The notes below the pieces were generated by a model. It made no database searches and was not told the DNA's origin. It saw nothing but the letters and a program-made list of their open reading frames with translations. The translations under genes and the position numbers were made by a program. Shown piece by piece: positions 1 through 12,500 of a stretch of DNA of 64,000 nucleotides. Position 1 is the stretch's first letter, and every line of letters starts with the position of its first letter. Source of the DNA: Hyaloscypha bicolor E (taxonomy: Eukaryota; Ascomycota; Leotiomycetes; Helotiales; Hyaloscyphaceae); contig NW_020194559.1 in NCBI RefSeq assembly GCF_002865645.1, positions 868,001 to 932,000 on the forward strand, given 5' to 3'.

Positions 1-3000
1 TAGAAGTATGGAATTGGCTCCTAATAGTTTATTAGGTTTGAAAGATAATAATTAAGTTATTAAAGATATAAGGAAAAGATCTAGAAAAGAATTCTCTTAA
101 AATAAATTAATATTAAGATTTCTTATATTATTATTTCGATTTCAAATCTCGAATTATATTATCCCTTAATAAAGATTATATTATTATAGAAAATCTAAAG
201 TAAATTATAAGATATTTTAAGCTCTTTTATATAAAGAAAATAGAATATAATATATATAATAATAATATTTATAATATAAATAAAAGGGAAATAATAATAG
301 AAATATTAGTTAAAATATAGATTATTTATTTTAAAAAAAACCAAAGCTTTTAAGATTATATAATAAGATAATTAAGAATAGGTTTAATTAATTAAATATA
401 TATTTTTAAATAAATAAGTTTTTAATTTATATATTATTTTTAAACCCAAAATTCTTTTTAAAAATTAGATTAAAGTATTATTTATTAAATATATTTAAAT
501 TTTTAAAAAGAATTAAATAAATAATAAGCTTTATATTAAATAATTTAAAAAGATATTAAAATTAGAAATACTAAAATTAAAGAAAGAAAAATATAAAACA
601 TTTTCTTAATAAATTCAAATTTCTATAAATATAATAATTAGTATAAATAAATACTTTTAATTACTATAATATTACTTCTTTTAAAGAAAATATAGCCTTT
701 TTCTATTTAATTCCGAAATTATTATTAATATATTATTTATAGTAATTTCATAAAGAGAAAAATATATATAAAAAGCTTTTATATTTCCTTTTTCTTTTAT
801 TTTTTAATTTTTAATTTTATCTAGTTAATTAATTATATCTAGTAATTTAGCTCTTTTAATTATTATAATTCTAAAGAATATTACAAATATTAAAGCTATT
901 CTTAAAATTAATAAAGAAATTAATAGTAAGCTTAATAAAGTTCTCATTTATTAATTAAAAATTCGAGTTTCTTAAATTAATATATAAAGGCATTTCTAAA
1001 GTCTTTAATTTATAGTTTAAAAACTTATAAATTTAGCTATTATAATAATTACTAAAACTATTTTCTTTTAAGCTATTAATAAAAAGCTAATTAATATAGC
1101 TAATAAATATAAGAATTAAAAAAAGATATCGAAAAAATTAAAAATAAAATTATAGATATAAAAATATTAAATATTAAATTAATAAAAAAGATATTTAAAA
1201 TAAAAATAATTAAAAGAATATAAAGAAAAAACTTATAAAAAAGAAGAAGCTAAAGGCTTTCTATAAATTATAAAAAGTATTTTATAGTTATATTCTTAAT
1301 AATTTTTGAAAATAGAACTTTAATTTATTTTAAAATATTAATAATTTTAATACTTTTATAATTTAATTATTAAAGCTATTAAAGCTATTAAAGCTATTAA
1401 AAGCTTTAAAAATACTAAAAGCTAGTAAAATAAAAGCTTTTTAATTATATATATATATTTTCAGAAATCGATTTTTCTAATATATTTTAATTATTAATAA
1501 AGCCTTAATTAGTTATATTTTTCTTTTTTATTTAATTAACTATTTCCTTATCTTTAAAATAATAATTTCCTGAAAAAAATAATTTATTAATTAAATTATT
1601 TATAGAATATAAAATTATATAATTATATCTTATATTTCGAATTTTATAATTATATATATAACTTTTAAAAAAATAATTATATTAATACTAGAATTTCTTT
1701 AGAAATATAAAAAATAGTATTTTTTTCTAATTATATATTAATTTCCTAATTTGGTTTAATACTAGACTTTTTAAATATTTTATATATATTTTCTTATTTT
1801 ATATTTCTATTTTATATATTTATTTCTTATTTTATTTATATTTAATCTATTTCTTTATATCTAATTATATTTTATTTATATTAATTAAATACTTAAAAGT
1901 ATTTAATAGTTTTAATTTTATTATAAAATTAGTAGAAATTGATTTTCTTTTAATTTATTTAATTTTTTATTATTTATATATTTAATAGAAATATATTATA
2001 TTAATTATTAGTTATTTCTTTTAAGTAAGATTTAATTTAATAAAGTATTTATATAATAATTTCGAATTTATATAAATAACTAATATTATATAATTAATAT
2101 AAATATAGTTTTAGTTAAAGGAATTAGTTTTAGTTAAGGTTTTAAGCTATAGTTTAAATTAAGCTCGGATTTTAAAACTCGGCGTTTTAATAGTTTTAGC
2201 TATATCTATTTATTTATTATTATATTTTACTTTTTCTTTTTAGTTTTAAATTCTTAAAATATAGGAAATTTTTAATTTTTAAGCCTTATTCTATTATTTT
2301 ATTTCTACTATTATAACTAGTAATAATTCTATTTCTAATATTTTATTAATTATAAATTTAACTAAAGTACTTATATTAAAGCTAGAATACTTCTAATAAC
2401 TCTCTTATATTTAATAAAAGACTAGTAAATAATATAAGTATATTTAGTTTTATTTACTAAAACTAAAATATATTTTATTTAAAAAAAAAAAATTTCTATT
2501 ATTTATAAAAATAATTAAATACAAGAATTTCTTTATTAGTTTTATAAATCTCGGTTCTTTAATAATATTCTTAATATATTATTAAATATCTTTATATTAG
2601 TTTTCGAGAATTTAATAGCTTAAATAATATTATAAGCCGGGCTTTTATATAAAGAAAACTAGTAGTTTAATTAACTAATTATAATTCTTTAAAGAGAAAA
2701 AAAAGAGAAAAACGAAAAAAAGCAGAATTATATTTTCTGAAAAATTCGATTTTTTTAAATAATATATAATTATTTTATTAACTTAAAAAGACATATTACA
2801 TAATAAAAGCCGGAGCCTTTATTATCTAATTTAATAAAAGCTTCTAGCCAAATATATAAATCAGGCCTCGATTTATTATAAGTAGTAATTAATAGATTAT
2901 ATAAAGCTTCTAATTAATAAACTAATATAATATATATTTTTCTAATATATTTTTCTAATATATTAACTTTTAATAAAAAGATTTTAATAAATAGTACCTT

Positions 3001-3671
3001 TATTACTTATAGTAATAATATTTTTTATAAAAATAGTTTAGAGATTTTTATACTAGTATTTTAATATAAAAGTAATTCTAATAATATTTATATAAATAAT
3101 ATTTTTATTAAACTTGAAATTATAAATAAAAATAAAGTATTTATATTTTTTAGTTATAAACTTAGTCTTTTAAAGCTTTAATTACTTTACTTTTATAAAA
3201 TTATTAGTTTAAAGCTAGTAATTTTAAAGAATTATTTATTATAAAAAAGGCAAGAGTTATAAATTAATTATTTTATAGAAAGTTTATTAATATAATAGAA
3301 ATAATAAGTTCTAAACTAATAGTTTCTAGCTTTTAGTATATTATATAATAGTTTTATAACTTTTTAATAAACTTATAAAATAAATTAAATAAGGTTATTA
3401 ATTAAATATAAGTATAACTTTATAATATTTATTATTATAATAATAATACTAAAAATAATTCTTTAACTAATATATTAAATAATAGGTAATTATATTAGTA
3501 TTATATATTTCTTATTATTATTATAAGCTTAAATAACTAGTTTTAATTTTTAAGTTTTTTTTTTATATTTTTAATTTTAATTTTATTAATAACCCAGAAA
3601 TTAAAAATATATATCTTTTTTAGTATTTAAAATCTAGAAATAACTATAATAATACTAATTATAGAAATAAT
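1..3671. other. AT-rich, gene-free RIP-type block
   Basis: This stretch is almost entirely A and T, rich in TA steps and poor in CA/TG, and has no open reading frame of useful length on either strand. That pattern is what RIP leaves in repeated DNA of Pezizomycotina. I could not assign the decayed sequence before 3671 to a particular element. Confidence 0.8.
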
Positions 3672-5163
3672 TATTATATAACTAGTTTTATTTAGCTAGC
3701 TAATATTTTTATTATTTTAGCTAGTATTTTCTTCTTTTATTTCCTTTTCTTCTTTTATTTTCTTCTTCTTTTCTTTAGTTTAATATTTTTAATATATGAG
3801 ATTTTTGGATTTTTAAGCCCTGGCTATTACCTTAATCCGGCTATTATATTATATTAAGTTCACTTATTTAGCCTATAAAGGTAATAGAATACTATTAGTA
3901 AAGAACCTGTATTTATTCTTAAGAAGCGAGAATAGAATTCCATTTCTAATATTCGAATTCTCTTAAACTTAAAAAAGGCAAAATAATAATTAGTTCTTTA
4001 CTAACTTAAAAGAAAAAAGATATATTTTCTAAAATCTAGTTAATTTCGGATTTGGCCTTTAACTAGAATAAATAATACTCCTATTCTCTATAGCCTAATT
4101 AATTTCGAAGTTTAGTCCTTAACTAGAATAAATAATAATCTAATAATTAGTTCTTTACTAACTTAAAAGAAGAAAGACTTCTGCCCTCTATAATCTAGTT
4201 AATCTCGGAATCTGGCCCTTAACTAGAAGAGATAATATATTTTCCTTAATATTAATAAGAGTAAAAGAACCGGTATTTCCTTTTATAAATCAGTAATTCT
4301 CTGATTTAAAACAAGAGATATACTAATTGGTTTCGGGTTCCTGATTTAAAAGAAAAGAAATCCGGTAATTAGTTCTAGTTTACTAATTTAAAATAGAAGT
4401 AACTATCTTATAATTACCCCTCCCTTAATTGCCTCTTTCTCATTTGTCTCTCTTTTATCCGCCCCTTATATAGCCTCCCGTATAACTATCTTCTAGCCAG
4501 ATATAATACTTTTTTTCTGACTTGTCTAATTCGGATAATTCTATCCTAAAAGAGGCTTATTTATAATATTCTTCTACTAATAACTTTATTCTTCAAGAAA
4601 ACCGAGAACTAATAAGACTCTAGTAAAACTAGCTCTAAAATAGAGTTTAAGTTAGATATAGAGGCTAGTTCCGGCTCTATAGACGATTTGGGCTCTATAA
4701 ACGGTTCTATAGACGGTTTTATAAATAATATAGGCTCTATAAACAAGCTTAGTTTAATAAACAGTTCTCTTAATAGTTCTATAAATGGTTCTATAGACGA
4801 TTTTGGGTCTGAGGCTAGTTCTAGAGCCTCAAGTAATAGCTATTAGTCGGATAATAACTATTAAAAACTGGCCGTTTTAGGAGTTTTATTAAAATCCCAT
4901 TTCCTTTATATTTTATATATTTAAATAAGAGTATTCAGATTTGGTTTCCGGAAGAGTAATATAATAGTACTAGCTAGGGAAATAGCTATTATATAACTAG
5001 TTTTATCTAGCTAGCTAGTATTTCAGTTATTTTAGCTAGTATTTTTTTCTTTTATTTCCTTTCCTTTTCTCTCTTCCTTTTTCTTCTCTTTAGCTTAGTA
5101 TTTTTAATATATGAGATTCTTGGATCTTTAAGCCCTGGCTATTACTTTAATCCCGCTATTATA
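3672..5163 (+). mobile_element. TRIM-like non-autonomous LTR retroelement
   Basis: Two direct repeats of exactly 177 bases (3672-3848 and 4987-5163) bound an internal region of 1138 bases with no coding potential. Both repeats start tattatataac and end gctattata, the RIP-decayed form of TG...CA. The flanking five bases are ataat on the left and ataac on the right, consistent with a 5-base target duplication changed by one C-to-T step. The leader just inside the left LTR resembles the reverse complement of the sequence next to the LTR at 48615, and the LTR 3' ends also match that family, so this looks like a deleted, non-autonomous relative of element A. The interior carries imperfect tandem units around 3990-4250 containing ttagttctttactaactta. 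It is less AT-biased than its surroundings. Confidence 0.75.
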
Positions 5164-8124
5164 ATAACCTTAAAATACTTTTTTCTAAAAGATTAATAAT
5201 TTTAACTTAATAGGAATTCTTAAATAGATTATTATTCTATAAAAATATTATAATATCCGGGTTTTTATAAAAGTATTCTTTATTATATTTTAGTAAAATA
5301 GTAGAAATAATTAATGAATTTATATTTATATTACTTTTAGATTTAAGTATACTAATTTTAATATCTTTTATAAAAAAGAACTTTATAGAAATTAAATAAA
5401 AAATATTATTATTATATAATAAAACTAATATATAATTTAAATCTTCTAAATTTTTATTATTATATTTTTAAATACTACTAATTATTATAATATAATTAAT
5501 AATAAGATATTATATTTAATTATTTAAAATAAAGTATTATAAATTAAAATAATTAAAATAAATACTATTAAGTTTATAGATTTATTAATAGCCTTAAAAG
5601 TTATTTTTTAAAAAAATAGTATTTTTATTAATTCTATTAATTTTAGCTATAATAATAAAATAAATATATTAAATTAAACTATAATAGTATTTTATAATTC
5701 TAATAGAAGTATAAGCTTTTATAAAAACGATTTTAACTTTAATTCTTATAATATTTATAAGCTAAATAAACTTCTTAATAATAAATTACTTTCTAATATC
5801 TATTATAATTTAATTAAAAGAACCTAAATAAATATTAATTTAATACTATTTTAGGGTATTTTAAAGCTATTAGCCGATTTAATATTAAATGCCTTTATTA
5901 ATAATAATAGAATAATTAAAGCTAATATTATTTTTTAGATTAAATTTAAATTATTTTAGTAATTATTCAAAGCTCTAATATTATTTATAATACTTTATAA
6001 GGTATTTAAAAGACTTTATATATTAATTTTATAGCTTGTTTATTCTAGTATATTTCGAAACTTATTAATAAATAAATAATTAGAATAATAATATAAATAT
6101 TATAATTTAAATTTTATAAAAAAGAAAAAATTATAAATAAAGAATTCGGAAATAAAGCTTTATAATATAATATTTTAAAATATTATATTATAAGTATATA
6201 GTATTTAGTAAAAGTAATAAAATAATTAATAAAATTATTAAAGTAAATTCCTAGCTTATTTATATTAATTAAACTAAATAAAAATAAAATCTTTATAAAT
6301 ATAATATAAAATTATATTTATCTAATTAGTATTCTTATTATTATAAATCTAATAAAGAATATAAATCCGATATTAAACTGGATATTAATTTAATCTTTAA
6401 TAGTTTTATTAAATTTAATACTATTATTAGTTTATTATAAAGCTTGAAATTAGGTAAAACTAGTAATTAAAAATCTAAAAGCTTTAATATTAATTATAAT
6501 TTTATAAAAGTAATAAATATTAACTTTTAATATATTATTAATTATAAATATCTAAATATTTTTCATTTATTTAATAAGCTTTAAAATACAGTTTTTGCCT
6601 ATTATCTAATATATAAAAGAGAAAAAAATAAGGTTATTTATAAAAGTATTAGTTATAAAAATAATAGAAATAATAAAAGTAAATAAAAAGGTTTTAATTA
6701 AAAGAAAATAGAAATTTAAATAATATTTCTTTCTTTTGTTTATTTCTATTACTTTTATAATTATTTTCTTTTTTAATTCTAGTAATATGCTATATATAAA
6801 TAATATTTAGATCTTTTATATATGAAACATAATTTCGAAATATAATTATTATAGGTTTCGAAGTTATAATTAAATCTATATTAAGAATTTTCGAATAAAT
6901 AATAGCTTAGATAGTTTTAATAATAGTATTACTAATTAATAAAATAAATATTAATATTAATTTATATTCTATTATTTATATTTCGAGTTTAGTAATTATA
7001 TATATAATTCCTAAAGAAATAGCTATATTAATACTAATTAATAAAGTAATTAAGCCTCTAGAAATCGTTATTACTAGAGAAAAAAGAAATAAAAAAACAT
7101 TATTTTATAATAAGGTTCTTATAAAGGCTTTAGCTAATTAGAAAAAAATATAAGATTTATTATATAATAGTAAATTCGATTAATATTTGAACTTTTATAA
7201 TTAAATAATTAAATAGTACCTAAATTATAATTAAATATTTAAGTAATATAAGTAATTCTTTATTTCAAGAATTAGATATTTAAATTTAGGTTTATTATTT
7301 TATTAAACCCAAATTACTAATTCTTTTTTCAAAGAAAATTTAATAAAAAATATTATTATAATAATATAAAAAACCTTTTAATATACTCTTTTATATTAAG
7401 TTAGTATATTAAAAAAATAATTAAGGTAATTAATTATATTTAATTAAATCAAATAAATAATTAATTATAATTTAATTATTAACTTTTAAAAAAATTTAAT
7501 TATTAGAAAAATTATAATTAAATATAATAAATTATTTCTAATTATTATATAAAACCCATATAAAAGTTATATAAGTAATAAATTCTTTTCTTTTTCTTTA
7601 AATAATATATAACTAAAATATAAAAAGAGTAAAGATTAATTAATTTCTAAAGAAGAAAGAATGAAAGCAAGGTAATATATATGTGAATTATTTGCTCTAT
7701 ATATTACATAACTATACTCAAGTAACTAGAGAAGTCAAAACCCCTACTATAGTACTTATTTATAAAGATAAGTAAAGTAAATAAAGGCGGGATACTAGCT
7801 ATTAAGCTTATAATAGTAAGGCAATATATAAATTAGAGTAAAATATATTTTACTTTTGTACTATAACGCTTATATTATCTTTGTAGTCACGTGTAATAAC
7901 ACGTGACCCAGTAATTAATTATATTTAATTAAATTAAGCAAATAATTAATTATAATTTAATTACCGGCCAATAATTATAATTAATTAAATTATATATTAC
8001 TAAAAATATTTAGGATATTATATAAGATATTTAATTAAGTATATAGATATTAGTAAGAAATAAAAATAATAGAATAAAAATTAGTAAAAAAATACTAAAA
8101 ATGTTACTAAATAAATAATTTTAG
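5164..8124. other. AT-rich, gene-free block with inverted and direct repeats
   Basis: No gene is supported. Two 53-base copies of a self-complementary AT motif lie at about 7426-7478 and 7911-7963, starting gtaattaattatatt. A perfect 9-4-9 inverted repeat, gtcacgtgt-aata-acacgtgac, lies at 7886-7907. These look like remnants of small fold-back elements. Composition and lack of ORFs indicate RIP-decayed repeats. Confidence 0.65.
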
Positions 8125-8209
8125 TAATAATATATAGTTTTAAAGTAATATATAGTTTTAAAGTAATATATAGTTTTAAAGTAATATATAGTTTTAAAGT
8201 AATATATAG
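8125..8209. repeat. 18-base tandem repeat
   Basis: The unit aagtaatatatagtttta is repeated head to tail about 4.7 times; the first unit is slightly diverged and the last is partial. It sits about 60 bases inside the AT-rich side of the composition boundary. The near identity of the units suggests recent slippage. Confidence 0.9.
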
Positions 8210-8269
8210 CTATTAGGGAATTGAGAATACTATAAAGTATTAGTATTTAATAGGAATTAAATATTAAGA

Positions 8270-9529
8270 TTTTAATTTTGGGCGGTTGAGTAATTTGGGC
8301 GGTTGGCCAGTGAAACCTCCAAATGTGGCAATGTCTCACCGGACGAAGGGATACTTGTATATCGGAGACGGGTGTTGCTACTCTCCCCCTTTTACAGGGG
8401 GGCTTTTACAGGGGTTTTAGCCAATCAAAAAGCTTAGAATCTTTTTAGATTCTCTCTATAACCGATTCCCCGCACAAAAACACGCGCTTAAGAAAAACAC
8501 TTTTACAAGTAAAGTGTGCGATACAAGGGGGGCCCCATGCTAGTGCTATTACTATCTTGATGGGCCGTACCACCGTAGTGAAAGCACGTGCACACCCTGT
8601 CTACTAAACTTTTAGGTGTAAAAGCCTCTATGGCAACAGCACAGCGACATATGATTGCCTTACATGAGCCCAACCCGATGCGTCCGCCCCCTTTACTTTG
8701 AATTTTAGACTCGTAGACCGCACGAGGTAGCCAGGATCGGGTCTTGTCCCCATGTCAGCGGTTCCTCATCAAACATCGGCTCGAGAATGGACCGTTCGGC
8801 TGCCGGAACACTCTCCCCCTAATTAAATGTACCAGTGAGTCCACAGAGCACAGACAGTCTACTTTACCATACAAAACGCCCCGGTCAGAGGTCCCACGTT
8901 CTAGTTTTATTAGAAGAGGGGGTGGGGGCGAGAGTACTGAACAGGCAGGCCGTCTAAATCCGAGGGTGTGGGAGCAGCCTAATGCAGTAAGCCAGGGGTG
9001 AGGCATGCTTTCCAAATCTCCGCTCAGCCTTGCGAGGGGGCCACCTCCGTACCGTAATGGTGGGCTGATTCCAGTTCGGAAAGAGGGGAGGGGAGCCATG
9101 TCAAAGGTAGTGAATGGAGGCTTGGGGGGCAGACAGGGGGCGTGGATTGCGGTTGCCGTGCCTTGGAGCACCGTAAGTTCCCATGCGTCTCCCGCGCAAG
9201 TTTGTGAACTAAAATCCTCGTGGCCCACTGTAGCGCGGTCCACATAGGCACTCCCTGCCCTCAGGGTCCGCAGACGTAAGTCAAATTTCATCAAGCCATG
9301 GAACTGTGATCAATCAGCTTTGCGATTACCATCTGGAATAAGAATTTTGAAATGGCTGGTTTACAAGTGATGGCGCTAAGGATAAAACACTGTTTTTTGG
9401 GCACTCGTAAACCTGAGATTCTATCATCAATTATATGCTCTTTTGCACGACCTCAATTATCCTCTCAACAAAGAATTCAACCTTTCAACCAAAACGAGTG
9501 ACCGCCTTGTGATACCTTCAGTCCTTGCT
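8270..9529. other. AT/GC boundary and PKS upstream region
   Basis: Composition switches from AT-rich to balanced near 8270. The segment 8323-8353 is a single arm of the palindromic element found complete at 24108-24245. About 8352-8697 holds a copy of the fold-back MITE family described at 24743, split by about 200 bases of unrelated sequence (about 8377-8575). Open frames at 8744-9294 on both strands show no protein-like features and overlap each other. The 5' flank of the polyketide synthase occupies the rest; I see no convincing TATA box. Confidence 0.55.
8352..8697 (-). mobile_element. Fold-back MITE, copy A, interrupted
   Basis: The segment 8575-8697 matches the reverse complement of the element at 24743-24927 over its loop and one arm (shared pieces include gaaagcacgtgcac and the terminal ccgccccctttac). 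A piece of the other arm (tatcggagacgggtgttgcta) lies at 8354-8374. Between them are about 200 foreign bases containing two copies of cttttacagggg. The simplest reading is a MITE disrupted by a later insertion. Confidence 0.6.
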
Positions 9530-12500
9530 ATGGCTGCAAATCGCATTCTCCTGTTTGGGGACACATCAGATGCTCCAGTTGCCCCAATTCGACAACTGCT
9601 TGCAAAGTCTCGACATTCGAATAACACACAGCTTTTTATACGTAATGCCGTAGAGGCCGTCGGACAAGAGATTCAGACGTTGCCACCGTCAGAGCGCGAT
9701 TCAATGGGAGTGATTCACAGTATACAAGACTTGCAAGAGTGCCATGAATGCAGGAGAGATCATATCGGCATTACCCGAATGGTTTTGCCGTTTGTGGCTT
9801 GTATTGGGGAACTTATTTTGTAGGTGAAAATCATCTTAGAGATGGTTTTCTTTACCCGTTTTGCATTTGATACTAAGTAGTTTTTAGGCATGCAGAAAAA
9901 GATCCGTTATTATTGATGGGCATTGATAACTCATCCCCAGTTATTGCCCTAGGCATCTGTTCAAGCATGCTTGCAGCAGCGGCAGCCGCTGTTGCTAATG
10001 ACGTTGGTGAACTGATTGAAGTAGCTACATACCTGGCAGTAGTGGCTTGTCGCACAGCTGTGCAAATTAGACTCCGAGGGATACAGATAGAACCTGGCAG
10101 CGGAGACTGGGCATTCGCAGCTCTTGGTGAAGTTGTAACCCATCTTCCTTTGATTTTAGATAACTTCCACAAAGATCAGGTAGGGCAATGTTTCCCCTCG
10201 TCCATGACGCTCCAACAAAAAGAAGAGAACTCAGCTGACCTTTCTAGGCAATCCCAAAGCATAGAGAAGCATATATCGGCATTCAAGCAACTTCTTGGGC
10301 CACTGTCTTTGGTCCACCATCGATATTGGAAAAGCTCATTGGCAGCTCTCTTGCATTGAAAAACACCCACATCGTGACGCTTCCTGCCTTTGGCCCTGTG
10401 CATGCTGTTCATTTGGGAAGTCCAAACTTTGAATACATGATAGGAGAGACGCACCTTCTTCAGAAAAAGCTCAAGCCGAATTACCAACTGATCTCAGCGA
10501 CTACGAACAGACCGTTGGTCGGCCCAATCTTGCTAGACTTGCTACAACACTGCTTGGAGGATATATTTCAACATTGCGCCAATCCCGAACTGGTGTTCGA
10601 GGCCGGTATATCTCTCCTAAACAGAGAACAGCAAACTTCTCTCTTTACCCTTGGAGACACCAGCTATCTCCCATTATTCAAACGCATGTTACAAAGGAAA
10701 CGCTTAAAAGTAGCATTGAAAACCCAAATTTCGACTCAAGAGATCTTCGATAGTCAAGTTGGATCCGATTCAATTGCTATTGTTGGGATGTCGGGTCGAT
10801 TCCCTGGGTCTGATACCGTTGAAGAGTTATGGGCAAGCATCATGGAGCGGAAAGACTTTCACAAAAAGGTAAGGTCCACTGAACTTAGAGGAATTTATTG
10901 TTTGATTGGCGGGCATTCACTGACTCATCCAGATTCCCTCTGACCGATTCGACGTGGACAGTTATTTTGACGAAGAGGGACGTGCAAAGAATGCCATCAT
11001 CACTCCATATGGTTGCTTCTTAGAGCATCCTGGCCTCTTCGATCACAAATTGTTCAACGTCTCTCCTCGAGAGGCCATCCAGATGGATCCTGCGCAACGC
11101 TTGCTGATGCACACAACTTATGAGGCACTCGAAGATGCCGGTGTGACCACCAATGGAAGTCGCGCAACTGATGGGAAACGTGTCAGCACTTTCATTGGCA
11201 TCGGATCTGATGACTGGAAGGAAATGCTTGAATCTTTGGGGGTAGACATTCACTGGGTACAAGGCACTCAACGAGCCTTCGTGCCGGGACGTCTCTCTCA
11301 CCATTTCAAATGGGAAGGTGCTACAACCTGTGTTGATTCTGCTTGTGGTTCAGCGGCAACAGCAGTTGGATTGGCATTTAAGGCCCTCATAAATCGGGAT
11401 TGCGACACCGCTATTGCCGGAGGTGCTAATATCATTACTACCCCATTCTATCACTCCGCTCTCAGCAGAGGTGGCTTTCTGTCCCTGACAGGTGGCTGCA
11501 AAACATTTCGGGAAGATGCGGATGGATATTGTCGAGGAGAGGCAGTTGGCGTACTAGTTTTGAAAAGATTAGACGATGCTCTGCAAGATAACGATAACGT
11601 TATCTCAGTTATTCGAGGCTATGCTCGAAATCATTCGGCAGAGGCAACGTCTATTACGCATCCCCATGCCCAAACGCAAGAGCGGCTTTATAGATCTCTT
11701 CTACACAAAACTGGGCTAGAGCCTCACGATATTGAATACGTGGAAATGCACGGGACTGGAACGATTTCGGGCGATACTACAGAGTTGGAGTCCATTGCTA
11801 ATGTTTTAGCAAAAGCGGGCAGCCGTCAGAAGCCGCTGGTGGTTGGTGCTATCAAGGCAAATGTGGGACACTCGGAAGCGGTTGGTTTCTCCTAGAAGAC
11901 CCGAGCATTGTGGAAAACTTTACTGACAATGTCCAGACAGCAGGAATTCTATCTTTAATTAAAGGCGCTATGGTGCTCCAAAAAGAGACGATACCAGCAC
12001 AAGTTGGCATCCCCCAAAAACTAGCACATTACCCTTGTTTGGAGAACGGTCAGGTACTTGTTCCGGGAGATTCAATGCCATTTTCGTCAGTTGGTAAAGC
12101 CAAGAGGAGGCTCCTCGTCAATAATTTTGATGCTGCTGTACCTTGAGTCCTATCTGTTAGATGTTGAGTAGTCGCGATGGCTAACGTGACTGTAGGGCGG
12201 CAATAGCTGCTTCGTTCTTGAAGAGCCGCCTAAGCGTGAGACTAAAGGCTTAGATCCACGAGAATTCCACGTCGTCACGATTTCAGCGCACAGTACGGCA
12301 TCGTTCGATCAGAACAAAAGACGTATGCTTCAATTTCTCGAGGAAAATGTCAACACCAGCCTGGCCAACCTTGCATATACGACAACTGCACGGCGGAATC
12401 ACCATCCTTTCAGAGCTGCATATTGCGGAGCCAGCACTGAAGACATTGTTGAGGCATTGAGAAGTGACCTCAATGGTGTGGCCGGCGTGGTTCAACAGCT

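Noticed and set aside
8744..9294. Overlapping open frames on both strands upstream of the synthase
   Set aside because: Low-complexity, proline/arginine-type composition, no family resemblance, and mutual overlap; treated as noncoding.
10180..10360. Apparent frameshift in the SAT domain of the polyketide synthase
   Set aside because: A 68-base intron (10180-10247) with consensus GT and AG restores the conserved IPKHREAYIG and TVFGPPS blocks; the gene is intact.
12138..12195. Apparent stop between KS and MAT regions
   Set aside because: Explained by a 58-base intron; NNFDAA joins GGNSCFVLEE in frame, as in related synthases.
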